A stretch of DNA of 64,000 bases from assembly GCF_007860125.1 (NCBI RefSeq), contig NZ_SJPW01000001.1, positions 1,078,104 through 1,142,103 of the forward strand, written 5' to 3'. The translations under genes and the position numbers were made by a program. Shown piece after piece: positions 19,481 to 29,266 of the stretch. Under the pieces are notes generated by a model. That model did not search any database. It was not told where the DNA came from and saw only the letters and a program-made list of their open reading frames with translations. The stretch is from Rubripirellula tenax. Its GTDB lineage: Bacteria > Planctomycetota > Planctomycetia > Pirellulales > Pirellulaceae. How positions within the stretch are numbered: the stretch's first letter is position 1; each line of letters starts with the position of its first letter.

Positions 19481-21199
19481 ATGCGTGGCAGGATGCCGAA
19501 GCTCTCCGAAAGACCAAGACTACCGATCTTATTACTGGCGGCAGCCTGTGTTGCTGTGGCTGGGTGCTCGGTTTGGCGTGGCAAACCCGAAAAAGACGAG
19601 AACGAGGCGCTTCGCGCGTTGATGAAAGCACCTGCGCCGCCCGATTTGATTCGCGAAGCTGCGATTGCCAACGGGATGCAGGCGATCCAGGTCGATGGAG
19701 TCGGCGCGATCAACGGTCTGGTGGGCACCGGTGGCCCGGCCGACCCATCCATTTTTCGGGAACAACTTCTCGAAGAAATGAAACGTCGCGACATCGAGGA
19801 CCCGAACCACTTCCTTGAATCACCCGATACGGCGCTGGTCCGCGTCCAAGCGACGATCCCGCCCGGAGCCCGCCGCGGCGATCCGCTTGACCTGCGAATT
19901 CTGGCACCGAAAGAAAGTCGCGCCGAAGACTTGGGCGGTGGTTGGTTGCTCGATACGCGTCTACGCCAACAGATGGCCGTGCAAAAGCAACTGATGCAAA
20001 GCTCCGTCCGTCAAAGCGAAGTGCTGGCGACCGGTACCGGACCGATCCTGACGCGAGCAGCCTATTCGCCATCGCAAGACGGCAATCTGAAAATCGAAGG
20101 CAACGTGATCTCCGGTGGCGTCGTTCAGGTCAGTCGAAAACTGGCGTTGATCTTGCGACCGCAGTATCGACACGTCGCCATGTCCAGCGGTATCGCTGCG
20201 GCCATCAATCGACGTTTCTTTTTCTTTGACGGAACAACGCGCCGAGGCATCGCCGAAGCCCTCGAGGACGACTTTGTCCAGTTAGAAGTTCACCCGCGCT
20301 ACCGCGATAGCATTCCTCGCATGATGGAAGTCGTTCGCGCCATCGGAATCGAACCCGAAAACTCAGACACTCAAAAGCGGCTGACAACTCTGGGCACTAA
20401 ACTTGCCAGCCCGGCAACGTCCGCCGACGCCGCGCTTCAATTGGAAGCACTCGGCGAGAGCGCGGTTCCGACGCTGTTGGAAGGCTTGAAGACGTCCAAC
20501 CCGGAATTGAAGTTCTATGCTGCCGAGGCGCTCGCGTATCTTGATCGCACCGAGTCCGTCAAACCGCTGGAAGTGGCGATTCGCGACACACCCGCCTTCC
20601 GCGCTCCCGCGATGTTGGCACTTCAGGGTGTTAAGAGCCAAGACGCCATCGACGCGCTGAAACGGTTGATGGATCAACCGAGTATGGAAACGCGATACGG
20701 ATCTTTCTGTTCAATCCGCCGTCGCTCGGACGGTCGTCGCCAATTGAACGGCCAATCGATGGGCGAATTCTGGGTATACCAAGTCAACTCGACCGCATCG
20801 CCAGCCATTGTGGTTTCGCTTCGTGAATCGCCGGAAATTGTGATGTTCGGCGTCCCGTCGCCACTGGTAATCCCTCAATTCATGCGAGGTCCCGGTGGGA
20901 TCATGATCAAACCGGAATCCGACTCGCCCAACCAATTGCGGATCAGCCGGTTCCAGGTCGGTAAAGAAGACCAATTGGCCGTGGTGGACAACACATTGCC
21001 GTCGTTGATCGCCGGATTGGTTTCGATCGGCGGCGGTTACGGCGACGTCATCGAAGTGCTTCGAATTGCCAAGGATGAAGGTTACCTATCGGACCAGTTC
21101 GCGATCGATCCGCTTCCCAAGAGCATGCGGACGTACTATCGCGACGACGCGAACGCGGATCCCACTGTCGGTGATGAATTCGTGGATGCCGATCAGTAG
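19481..21199 (+). CDS. FlgI-like lipoprotein with HEAT-like repeats
   Basis: 572 aa. The signal peptide ends in a lipobox, 'AAACVAVAGCSV', so it should be a lipoprotein. Residues about 60-290 resemble flagellar P-ring protein FlgI: 'VDGVGAINGLVGTGG', 'VRVQATIPPGARRGDPLDL' and 'GGWLLDTRL'. The C-terminal region has two or three HEAT-like helix pairs ('AVPTLLEGLKTSNPELKFYAAEALAYLDR') and then a beta-rich domain instead of the normal FlgI end. No other flagellar gene is nearby. The start is uncertain between ATG 19481 and ATG 19493; neither has a good ribosome site. Confidence 0.8.
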   Translation: MRGRMPKLSERPRLPILLLAAACVAVAGCSVWRGKPEKDENEALRALMKAPAPPDLIREAAIANGMQAIQVDGVGAINGLVGTGGPADPSIFREQLLEEMKRRDIEDPNHFLESPDTALVRVQATIPPGARRGDPLDLRILAPKESRAEDLGGGWLLDTRLRQQMAVQKQLMQSSVRQSEVLATGTGPILTRAAYSPSQDGNLKIEGNVISGGVVQVSRKLALILRPQYRHVAMSSGIAAAINRRFFFFDGTTRRGIAEALEDDFVQLEVHPRYRDSIPRMMEVVRAIGIEPENSDTQKRLTTLGTKLASPATSADAALQLEALGESAVPTLLEGLKTSNPELKFYAAEALAYLDRTESVKPLEVAIRDTPAFRAPAMLALQGVKSQDAIDALKRLMDQPSMETRYGSFCSIRRRSDGRRQLNGQSMGEFWVYQVNSTASPAIVVSLRESPEIVMFGVPSPLVIPQFMRGPGGIMIKPESDSPNQLRISRFQVGKEDQLAVVDNTLPSLIAGLVSIGGGYGDVIEVLRIAKDEGYLSDQFAIDPLPKSMRTYYRDDANADPTVGDEFVDADQ

Positions 21200-21247
21200 G
21201 CAAAGGGATACATTTTCGCAAGCTGCTTCGACTGGGTTACCCTGCAT

Positions 21248-21266
21248 GCGGAATCTACGATTCCGC
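21248..21266. terminator. Short hairpin between convergent genes
   Basis: A perfect 8-bp stem, GCGGAATC / GATTCCGC, with a TAC loop lies between the ends of the FlgI-like and Dabb genes. There is no T-run, so terminator function is only suggested by position. Confidence 0.4.
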
Positions 21267-21285
21267 TGGGTGCTTCGCTAACAAA

Positions 21286-22008
21286 TCACTCGGCCCAGAA
21301 ATCGATCACGCGAACCTTATCCAGGACGGGCAACAGAACTTCGACGAACGCTTCGTGATCAGCGTGCGGAAGATACGCCGCGCGGCCCTCTTCCGAATCG
21401 AACGTTACCATGAACGCGTGCGTGAATCCGTCGTCGTGTTTCTCGGGGCTGTTGTTGACGCCCCACTCAAACGCTTTGATGGAATCGATTTTCGATGGCA
21501 GTTGTGCGAACGCCGTTTCGACGGCGTGAATTTCTGCAACCGGCGCGTCGTCTTTGAATTTGAAGAAGACGGCATGCTTCAGTTCTTTTTCCAACGGGGC
21601 CGCCGATGGAGTTGCCCAATAGTCAACAACGAAGACCTCTTTCATGTGGGGCCGAAGCACTCCGCCAAACGCCGCGTGTTCAGGGTGTGGCAAGTATTCC
21701 GCTCGCCCGGCCTCATCGGCGAACGTCAACACGAATGCGTGCGTGAACCCGTCGTCGTGATCCTCGGGGCTGTTATTGGTGCCCCACTGGAACCCCTTGA
21801 TGGAATCGATCTTGGTCGGCAACGCCTCAAACGCTTTCACAACGCCATCGACGTCCTCTTTGGTGGATGAATCCTTGAACGCGAAAAAGACAGCGTGCCG
21901 AAGAACCTTGCCGTCACCATCCGCCGCACCCGCGTCGGTCCCAACACACATCGACGCGGCAACCAGCGAAGCGGACAAACAAACCAAGCGGCGATACAGA
22001 CGATTCAT
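21286..22008 (-). CDS. Secreted tandem Dabb (A/B barrel) protein
   Basis: 240 aa with a signal peptide (MNRLYRRLVCLSASLVAASM). Two copies of the stress-responsive A/B barrel (Dabb) domain follow, at about 37-130 and 142-238. They are nearly parallel: 'LRHAVFFAFKD' and 'LKHAVFFKFKD', 'NNSPEDHDDGFTHAFVLTF' and 'NNSPEKHDDGFTHAFMVTF', 'VVDYWA' and 'VIDFWA'. Dabb domains normally dimerise; here both halves are in one chain. The ATG at 22008 is used; a TTG stands directly before it. The cellular role is unknown. Confidence 0.85.
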   Translation of the reverse strand: MNRLYRRLVCLSASLVAASMCVGTDAGAADGDGKVLRHAVFFAFKDSSTKEDVDGVVKAFEALPTKIDSIKGFQWGTNNSPEDHDDGFTHAFVLTFADEAGRAEYLPHPEHAAFGGVLRPHMKEVFVVDYWATPSAAPLEKELKHAVFFKFKDDAPVAEIHAVETAFAQLPSKIDSIKAFEWGVNNSPEKHDDGFTHAFMVTFDSEEGRAAYLPHADHEAFVEVLLPVLDKVRVIDFWAE

Positions 22009-22380
22009 CAAGGGCTTTCAGTTAAACGGGTTCGAGCGACAGGAACAGACGCCCGACATTAACACGGACAGAGCAGGATTTCAAACAGGCGGGCGACTTC
22101 CGCTTGGCGAATCAGTTTTACGACCAAGGCAAAGATCGTCGTGGACCGCTCCGCCGATCCAATGCCTGGAACATGTTGGATTGCGGAGCAAGCCACGACA
22201 ATCCGGACTGACCAGCTTCAAAAACTGACTTGCCCTGCCACAACGCGACGAAATATTGCCGTGCCTCACTCCGTCGGCTAGCATCCCCAGTCCAACGGCA
22301 ACACCTCCTTTCGCTCGACGGTTACGCCTTCGTTTTGACGCGGCGTCTGCGAACCCTTTCGTCCGGGACAGTGATTTCCA
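22009..22380. other. Intergenic region, no gene seen
   Basis: 372 bases between divergent genes. Frames crossing it on the minus strand (for example 22081-22629) overlap the ACT gene and are arginine-rich with no signal or domain. I see no RNA gene or repeat. Confidence 0.35.
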
Positions 22381-22806
22381 ATGAGCGGTGTTTCTGACCT
22401 TTCGACTCTGCTGGCGTCTCTGTCGCCTGTCGTGTCGCCCCACTTGTACGTGTTTCTGACGCGACCCGCCGCGACGTACGGTGCTGGTGGTGAGCTTGAG
22501 CCAATTGCCTCGTTCTGTGAACGCGAGGGACTCACAATCGTTGTCCGCAAAGATCGTGCTGATGCGGCGGGCGAGAACTATGAGGGGGAATACGCATTGA
22601 TTTCGCTCAGCGTTCATTCCGATCTTCAAGCGGTCGGGTTAACCGCGGCGATCGCCGGCTCCCTCGCCGGGCGCGGGATCAGCGCGAACATCGTTGCAGC
22701 GTTTTACCACGACCATATCTTCGTGCCGTCATCACGGGCCGGCGATGCAATAGAAGTGCTTTCGCAGTTGGTTGCCAAAAACCAAACAAAGCCCCCGATC
22801 ACGTAA
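22381..22806 (+). CDS. ACT domain protein (DUF2241/COG3602 type)
   Basis: 141 aa, cytoplasmic. Sequence order matches the small two-ACT-domain proteins: an N-terminal half with 'SPHLYVFLTRP', a linker, then 'YALISLSVHSDLQAVGLTAAIAGSLAGRGISANIVAAFYHDHIFVP', which is the typical ACT_7 ligand-binding strand-helix. Such proteins are thought to sense amino acids, but no ligand is known for this family. It stands alone, divergent from the Dabb gene. Confidence 0.85.
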   Translation: MSGVSDLSTLLASLSPVVSPHLYVFLTRPAATYGAGGELEPIASFCEREGLTIVVRKDRADAAGENYEGEYALISLSVHSDLQAVGLTAAIAGSLAGRGISANIVAAFYHDHIFVPSSRAGDAIEVLSQLVAKNQTKPPIT

Positions 22807-23080
22807 CCGGAGTTTTGTCAGCGTTCCGTTACGATCTCGAAGCGGCACGGTGTGAGGCTTTCGTCTAGCGAAACCGCGTCTACCAGTGGCGGAAAGCTTC
22901 ATGGCGGCCGTAGCGGCGAGCGTGATTCTGAAATATCTCGCGGCAATACGAGCTCAGGGGCCTGGATGGGCTACGCTGTTGCTGGGCGGTTCCACGTAAT
23001 TTGCGGCCGTCCAAAGTCAGCCCGAATCAAGAGTCATTCGTCGCTGCCGAATCAAAAAACAACGTTACCTTGGATGAATC

Positions 23081-24424
23081 ATGCTTGCCTTGCTGTTACC
23101 TGCCAAGAAGCAATGTTTGTTACTTGCACTCGCATTACTTCCTACACAATGGTGTTCATTATCGGTCGCACAGGCGCCTTTTTCGGATCCCGAAAATTCT
23201 GGTGAATGGAAACTTGTTCCTTCGGTCAGCGATGAATTTAACGACGCGACGCTCGACTCTTCGAAATGGTTTGTCCAAGGCGTGGACGACAAATACGAGA
23301 ACCGCTTTAAAGGCCGGGCTCCATCCCAGTTCGTGCCAGCAAACGTCGGCGTTAGCGATGGGGATTTAGTGATCACCTCCAAGTGGCAACCTGAATTCGG
23401 ATTTGCGGACGAGCACTTTGGCGGCTTCAAGTACGAGAATGTCACCACCGGAGCCATCATCTCGAAGACTTCGTTTCTGTACGGCTATCTTGAAACAAGA
23501 TGCAAAGCAGCCGACGGGCCGATTTCGAGTTCGTTTTGGACGATCGGCGGGAGGGGTGAATTGGATGTCTTCGAACACTATGGACTCAATCCCGACAGCA
23601 CCGACGCGGGCAACCGATTGCAGTCTTCGTTCCATGACTGGAGAACTCCGGGAACACCCACGTATGGAAAACGCATTTGGACCAACGAGCATCAATTGCC
23701 GTTCCGGGTGGCCAGCGACTTCCATGTCTATGGATTGGAATGGTCGCCGCAAAATATCAAAATCTTTGTTGATGGAATCTTGGTTCGCTGTGCAAGCAAG
23801 AACGAAATCGGTGAACACTGGGTCGTTGACCAAGCACAAAAGGTGTGGCTGGATTCTGAAACGTTTCCTTGGGAAGTCGATCCAGGGAAACTCAAGCAAA
23901 CCGACTTTCCAAACGGCGGTCAAAAGTTCATCGTCGACTACGTACGAATTTGGCAAAGCGACAAACCCGACGTCGCTTGCTCAGACAGCCCAACGTTGCT
24001 CAGTAACCCGATATTCGAAAGTAAGTTGGCGGACTGGCATGTCTCAGGCAAAGTCACTCTAAAGGAAGACGCTGCCAATAGTTGGGCGGGAAGCAATCAT
24101 GTTGCTTTGGATGGTGGCGGCGAGGGTGCAATCGAACAAACCGTGCCCGTCAAACCCAACACAACCTACATCGTATCCGCTTACGCAAAATCGCCGGCGA
24201 CGAATTACAAGGACGTCTACCATGATGCATGGTTGGGAGTCAAAAACTACGACGGCGATTTTCAGTCAGCTAGGTTTTTTAGGAGCTACTGGCATCGCAA
24301 GAGCCTTCAATTCAAAACGGGTCCGAAAGCAAAGACGGCAACAATATTTTTCACCAATCAATGGTCGGGCGAGCCGGTGCTGGTCGACAGCATTGACTTG
24401 ATCGAAGCGGCAGTAGGACGATGA
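23081..24424 (+). CDS. GH16 family glycoside hydrolase with C-terminal carbohydrate-binding domain
   Basis: 447 aa. A signal peptide (about 1-31) precedes a GH16 jelly-roll domain (about 40-295). The catalytic motif is ELDVFE at 160-165; E160 is the expected nucleophile, D162 the assistant and E165 the acid/base. The spacing is the beta-bulge type found in agarases, carrageenases and laminarinases. 'SSSFWTIGG' just before it and 'FIVDYVRIWQ' at the end are typical. Residues about 305-445 look like a CBM4/9- or CBM6-like sandwich ('LLSNPIFESKLADWHVSG'). A marine galactan is the likely substrate, but this is not certain. Confidence 0.88.
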   Translation: MLALLLPAKKQCLLLALALLPTQWCSLSVAQAPFSDPENSGEWKLVPSVSDEFNDATLDSSKWFVQGVDDKYENRFKGRAPSQFVPANVGVSDGDLVITSKWQPEFGFADEHFGGFKYENVTTGAIISKTSFLYGYLETRCKAADGPISSSFWTIGGRGELDVFEHYGLNPDSTDAGNRLQSSFHDWRTPGTPTYGKRIWTNEHQLPFRVASDFHVYGLEWSPQNIKIFVDGILVRCASKNEIGEHWVVDQAQKVWLDSETFPWEVDPGKLKQTDFPNGGQKFIVDYVRIWQSDKPDVACSDSPTLLSNPIFESKLADWHVSGKVTLKEDAANSWAGSNHVALDGGGEGAIEQTVPVKPNTTYIVSAYAKSPATNYKDVYHDAWLGVKNYDGDFQSARFFRSYWHRKSLQFKTGPKAKTATIFFTNQWSGEPVLVDSIDLIEAAVGR

Positions 24425-24504
24425 GCTTGCCGGCGAAGTTCGAACGGTCGCTCGTGATCCTTGTTCGCATCTCGGAACCGGTCGTATCAAGGCAAGCAAA
24501 TTCG

Positions 24505-25947
24505 CTATGCGATGATGTCGTGGACCACACGTGAAGGCTCGACGCCGGTCAGCTTGATGTCGAGTCCCTGAAACGCTTTGCTGAATCGATGGTGATCGAT
24601 TCCGAAAAGATGCAGCATCGTTGCGTGTAGATCGCGGACGTTGACGATGTTCTCGACCGCGTTGTAACCCAGTTCGTCCGTTGCTCCGTACGACGTGCCA
24701 CCTTTCACGCCACCGCCGGCCATCCAAACGCTGAAACCGTTGATGTGGTGATCGCGACCGCTGCCCTGCGCCATCGGCGTTCTGCCGAACTCGCCGCCCC
24801 ACAAAACCAGCGTGTCATCGAGCAGGCCGAGTCGTTTTAGGTCTTTGACCAACGCCGCGCTGGGGCGGTCGCAATCGCCTGCCGACGTGGTGAAGTTCTT
24901 TTCCAGATCGCCGTGGTGGTCCCATCCGCGATGGTAAAGCTGGACGACACGAACGCCTCGTTGCAGCAGTCGTCGCGCCAACAAACAATTCGATGCGAAC
25001 GAACCGTCGCCGGGTCGTTTGACCCCGTACATGTCGAGAGTCTCCTGAGTCTCATCCGACATGTCGGCTAGCTCGGGGACCGCCGATTGCATTTGAAACG
25101 CCATCTCGTATTGAGCAATGCGAGTCGCAATCTCATCGTCTTCATGCTGTTTTTGCAGTAGTCCATTGAGCCGCTGGATCTCGTCGACGACCTGGCGTTG
25201 TGTCGATTGACAAACGCCATCGGGATTGCCGATGTAGTGAACCGGTTTTCCTTTGCTTTGAAACGCAACGCCCTGGAACTTGCTGGGCAAGAATCCCGCC
25301 GACCATTGCCGGGCCGATACCGGTTGAGCGCCGGGGCCCTGGGACGTCATCACGACATAGCCGGGAAGGTTCTCTGTCTCGGCCCCCAATCCATAAAGCA
25401 TCCACGACCCCATCGATGGCCGACCCTTGATAATCGATCCGGTATTCATGAACGCGTGAGCGGTGTCGTGGTTGATCTGTTCCGTCTTCATGCTGCGCAC
25501 GATCGTCATGTCGTCCGCAATGCCGCCGATGTGCGGAAACAGATCTGACATTTCCAATCCCGACTGGCCCCACTTCTTGAACTTCACAAACGACTTCCGT
25601 GCTTTTAGCGTTGCACCTTGCAGTTGTGCTAACTGTTGCCCCTCGGTGAACGAGGCGGGGAAGGGCTGGTCGTGGATCCGATCCAGTTCCGGCTTCGGGT
25701 CCAACGATTCGACGTGCGACGGGCCGCCGGCCATGCACAGGTGAACGATGCGTTTCGCCTTGGAAGCATGGTGGGGAAATCCGGGAAGGGCCGGCCATGG
25801 GTGTACGCTGCCGTCGGACGACGATGCCGTTGAAGTCGACGACATGATCGAACCCAGTGCCATCGAACCGATGCCGGCAAACGACTGCGATAAGAAAGTG
25901 CGGCGAGACCAGTCGCGACGAAGCGGTTGGGAGAACGACGGATTCAT
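24505..25947 (-). CDS. DUF1501 domain-containing Tat-exported protein
   Basis: 480 aa with a Tat signal (RRTFLSQSFAG). The body matches DUF1501, a sulfatase-like/alkaline-phosphatase-fold family abundant in Planctomycetes: 'KRIVHLCMAGGPSHVESLDPKP', 'VRVVQLYHRGWDHHGDL' and 'LVLWGGEFGRTPMAQGSGRDHH'. It is encoded 39 bases downstream of the PSD1 gene in the same direction, the standard pairing for this family. The function is unknown; secretion and co-occurrence with cytochromes suggest a periplasmic complex. Confidence 0.92.
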   Translation of the reverse strand: MNPSFSQPLRRDWSRRTFLSQSFAGIGSMALGSIMSSTSTASSSDGSVHPWPALPGFPHHASKAKRIVHLCMAGGPSHVESLDPKPELDRIHDQPFPASFTEGQQLAQLQGATLKARKSFVKFKKWGQSGLEMSDLFPHIGGIADDMTIVRSMKTEQINHDTAHAFMNTGSIIKGRPSMGSWMLYGLGAETENLPGYVVMTSQGPGAQPVSARQWSAGFLPSKFQGVAFQSKGKPVHYIGNPDGVCQSTQRQVVDEIQRLNGLLQKQHEDDEIATRIAQYEMAFQMQSAVPELADMSDETQETLDMYGVKRPGDGSFASNCLLARRLLQRGVRVVQLYHRGWDHHGDLEKNFTTSAGDCDRPSAALVKDLKRLGLLDDTLVLWGGEFGRTPMAQGSGRDHHINGFSVWMAGGGVKGGTSYGATDELGYNAVENIVNVRDLHATMLHLFGIDHHRFSKAFQGLDIKLTGVEPSRVVHDIIA

Positions 25948-25986
25948 AGGGTTGGTTCAGTAAGGGCGTAGGCGAAGTCGTCGACG

Positions 25987-28900
25987 TTAGTAACGAGTGA
26001 TGGTTTCATGCAAATTCAGGATCACACGGCAAACTTGACCTAACGCCGCCCGCTCGGCCGCATCGGGATCTTCGTCCACCGTGAAGCCCGAAGAATCGTC
26101 TGGGTGATCACGGAAATATTCCAACTGTGATTCGTACAGCGTCTTCAAGCCCGCCGCCTCTTCCGAACGCGGTGAGCGCGAAAGGGCGAAGTGAAACGCG
26201 AGATCAATCCGTTCGTCGAATGATCCATTCGGATTTGCGTTGATCAACCGATTCGAGAAAACGCGCGCGGCTTCGACGAACGACGGATCGTTCAGCAACG
26301 TGAGTGCTTGCTGAGGGCTGTTCGAGACCGTTCGATCGGCAACACACTCGTCGCGCGACGGTGCGTCAAAGTTGACGAGCATCGGATGCAAAAACGTTCG
26401 TTGCCAATGCATGTAAAGGCCTCGCCGATACTGTGCGAACGTGTCGTCGGCATCGTACGACCGATCGGGAAACTGCAGATTGCTGTAGTAGTCTTCGGGC
26501 TGATAGGGGAACACGCTGCGCCCGCCGATGATATCGGTCTGTAACAAGCCCGCGATCGCAAGTGCGTTGTCGCGAACCGATTCGGCTTCCAGTCGTCGGG
26601 CCGATTGTTGGGCCAGCAGTCGGTTGTAAGGGTCGATCTCTTTCAGGTCCGATCGAACGGCAGCGGCTTGCCGGTACGTGTTGCTGTTCACGATCATCCG
26701 CGTGATATTTTTCATGTTCCAGCCCTCGCGAAACTCACTCGCTAGGTAGTCAAGCAGTTCGGGGTGGCTGGGCCATTCGCCCTGACTGCCCAGATCGTCG
26801 AGCTTGTTCGATAAGCCTGCGCCGAAAAAGTGTTTCCAAGTTCGATTGACATAGTGACGGGCGACCAGTGGATTTTCGTCCGACGTCAACCATCGAGCCA
26901 AGTCCAACCGATTCAAGCGTCGATCGTCGGATCCGGCTTTCGGTTCCGAAACAGTACGGCCGAGAAATTCGGGGAACGCGGGCATCACAATCTCGCCGGA
27001 CTCGTCCTGCCAATTGCCACGCGGCAAAACGCGAGCGACCGGAATGGCATCGGCCGGTACCGGTTGCGAAATCATTGTCAGTGCATATCCGCTGTGGCAA
27101 TCAAGGATTCGGTCGCGAATCCGCTTGAAGTCGGACGATTGATCTTTGACTGGAACGACTGACGCATATCGCGCGGCGGCAACGATCGCCTTTGACGATG
27201 CGTCCATTTTCTGATCACGTTCCAAGTCGTCGATCGCGCCGGCAAGGGAATCGGGTGCAGTCGGTTGCCCTACCACGAAACGCGAAAACGGAGATACCGA
27301 AACGCGAAACTTTCCGATGTCGTCCGTCTTCAAGCGAACGATCAATCGCTCATGCGGATGCAGCGAAACAAGTTCGCTAAGGTGATAGACCGCCGTGTGG
27401 GGAAGCTGTGTTTCGGTCACGGGCAATTGCCAAACGGCGGGGCCGCTGCGCCAAGTTTCTTCCAGATAACGCGGGTCCAGCCCAGACCGGTACTGAGTCG
27501 GTTTCTGGCGATCGACTTGCCCCAATGCGATGGGAATTTCGCGGGTTTCGATCTTTCCGTCGCCATCGATCACATCATCACGCTGGATCGCCATGGCCAT
27601 CGAGACAGCAAAGCGGCCGTCGGCGGAGCGTCCGACGAATCCGCCGTTGGCTTCATCGGGCAGAATTTCCAGTTGAACGGAGCGAAACGCGATCGCCTCG
27701 GTCGCAACATATTCCAATCGAATGACGTCCTTGCGCCGCGTTTTCCCCGTCGGAAGAACGTCCGCGTCGATGGTTTTGATTGGAGTCTCCTTTTCCGAGG
27801 AAACCGCCGTCGGTTTTACCGACATCCATCCATTGGGATGCGATCGCAACCAGTCTCGGGCGTCACGGGCCCACGCCAATGTTTCCGCGTTCAGTGGTGC
27901 ATCGGAATCTGCTTCCGAGCCAACGGTCGATGCAAGGACATCTTCAAGCCGGGCGATTTCTTGCTTTAGCGTCGGAGACTCGAATCGCAACTCCGGTGGA
28001 AAGGGGAATTCGTTGTTGAAGCCCTCCAGGTCTTTGTTGGGGGTGTAACCGTAGCTGCTGTAGACACCCCATTGCCGCAGGTCATCAAAGAACGCGCCGA
28101 GCGAATAGAAATCCTTCGCCGTGAAGGGATCGTATTTGTGATTATGACACTCACAGCAGCCCGTCGTGGAACCCAACCACGCCGTACCGATCATCCGTAC
28201 TCGGTCGGCCGTGTACTTCGCCCGATACTCGCCCGGCTGGGCGCCGCCCTCGCGAGTCATCATGTTCAAACGGTTCAGCCCGCTGGCGATCAACTGTTCG
28301 TCGGTCGGATCGTCCAGCAGATCGCCGGCCAATTGTTCCATCGTGAATTGATCGAACGGTTTGTTTTCGTTGATCGCGTTGATGACGTAATCACGATACG
28401 CAAAGATGCGTTGATTCTGGTCGCCGTGGTATCCGACGGTATCGGAAAACCGAACCAAGTCCAACCATTGGCTTGCCATCCGTTCGCCATAATGCGGCGA
28501 CGCGAGCAACCGTTCGACCTGTTTCTCATACGCGTCGCTCGCAGCGTCGCCGACGAATGCATCGACTTCGTCGGGCGTGGGTGGAATCCCGATCAAGTCC
28601 AGGCTCAATCGTCTTAGCAGCGTCGCTTTGTCTGCCGTCGCAGACGGTTCGATTCCCTCGGCATCCAACCGTCGCCGAATGAAACCGTCGATCGCATTCC
28701 CGGATGAGGTCGCCGGCGGCGTCGGACGCACGATCGGCGCGTAAGACCAATGTTGTTCGTACTTGGAACCCTGATCAATCCAACGTTTGAAAATCGCTTT
28801 GTCATCCGCCGACAACTGATGGCGAAAGTCGGCTGGTGGCATCGGATCCTTGACGTCGATCAGACGCGCGTACACGGGTGACGCGTCGGCATCGCCGGGA

Positions 28901-29130
28901 ACGATTGCCGATTCGGTTGCCAATTCGAACGAGTCCAACCGGAGTCCGCTTTCGTTGGTTTCTTCATCGGGCCCGTGACAGGCAAAGCACGTGTTCGACA
29001 TGATCGGCCGAATGTGCGCGTTGAAACTGACTTGCTCAGAAATTCTTTCGTTCGTGGCGTCGGCGCCAAAGGCGTGAGCCACCGCAATTGCGGCAATGGC
29101 CGTAACGATCGGTCGAATCGGACGAAACAT
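25987..29130 (-). CDS. PSCyt1-DUF1549-DUF1553 (PSD1) cytochrome protein
   Basis: 1047 aa from the ATG at 29130, which gives a signal peptide (MFRPIRPIVTAIAAIAVAHAF). The longer frame to 29427 overlaps the divergent gene and is rejected. PSCyt1 comes first, with heme motif CFACH at 48-52. A DUF1549 domain (about 140-360) contains 'LLRRLSLDLIGIPPTPDEVDAF' and 'WLGSTTGCCECHNHKYDP' (a second CxxCH-like motif, CECH). A less conserved middle region is followed by DUF1553 ('LDLARWLTSDENPLVARHYVNRTWKHFFG'). The family is planctomycete-specific and its function unproven. Confidence 0.93.
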   Translation of the reverse strand: MFRPIRPIVTAIAAIAVAHAFGADATNERISEQVSFNAHIRPIMSNTCFACHGPDEETNESGLRLDSFELATESAIVPGDADASPVYARLIDVKDPMPPADFRHQLSADDKAIFKRWIDQGSKYEQHWSYAPIVRPTPPATSSGNAIDGFIRRRLDAEGIEPSATADKATLLRRLSLDLIGIPPTPDEVDAFVGDAASDAYEKQVERLLASPHYGERMASQWLDLVRFSDTVGYHGDQNQRIFAYRDYVINAINENKPFDQFTMEQLAGDLLDDPTDEQLIASGLNRLNMMTREGGAQPGEYRAKYTADRVRMIGTAWLGSTTGCCECHNHKYDPFTAKDFYSLGAFFDDLRQWGVYSSYGYTPNKDLEGFNNEFPFPPELRFESPTLKQEIARLEDVLASTVGSEADSDAPLNAETLAWARDARDWLRSHPNGWMSVKPTAVSSEKETPIKTIDADVLPTGKTRRKDVIRLEYVATEAIAFRSVQLEILPDEANGGFVGRSADGRFAVSMAMAIQRDDVIDGDGKIETREIPIALGQVDRQKPTQYRSGLDPRYLEETWRSGPAVWQLPVTETQLPHTAVYHLSELVSLHPHERLIVRLKTDDIGKFRVSVSPFSRFVVGQPTAPDSLAGAIDDLERDQKMDASSKAIVAAARYASVVPVKDQSSDFKRIRDRILDCHSGYALTMISQPVPADAIPVARVLPRGNWQDESGEIVMPAFPEFLGRTVSEPKAGSDDRRLNRLDLARWLTSDENPLVARHYVNRTWKHFFGAGLSNKLDDLGSQGEWPSHPELLDYLASEFREGWNMKNITRMIVNSNTYRQAAAVRSDLKEIDPYNRLLAQQSARRLEAESVRDNALAIAGLLQTDIIGGRSVFPYQPEDYYSNLQFPDRSYDADDTFAQYRRGLYMHWQRTFLHPMLVNFDAPSRDECVADRTVSNSPQQALTLLNDPSFVEAARVFSNRLINANPNGSFDERIDLAFHFALSRSPRSEEAAGLKTLYESQLEYFRDHPDDSSGFTVDEDPDAAERAALGQVCRVILNLHETITRY

Positions 29131-29266
29131 AGGTGCGTTCGGTTTTCGTTGCGTGGTTTTTCGGATGAACCCCACTATCATACCAGCCCGGCGATTGCTC
29201 GCGCGTTTGCGAATGGCGGGCATCAGCGTCGCGGTAACCGCTTCAACCGTAGATGAAAGTGACAAC

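Noticed and set aside
22081-22629. 182-codon minus-strand frame over the ACT gene
   Set aside because: Arginine-rich, overlaps the ACT domain gene in antisense and shows no motif.
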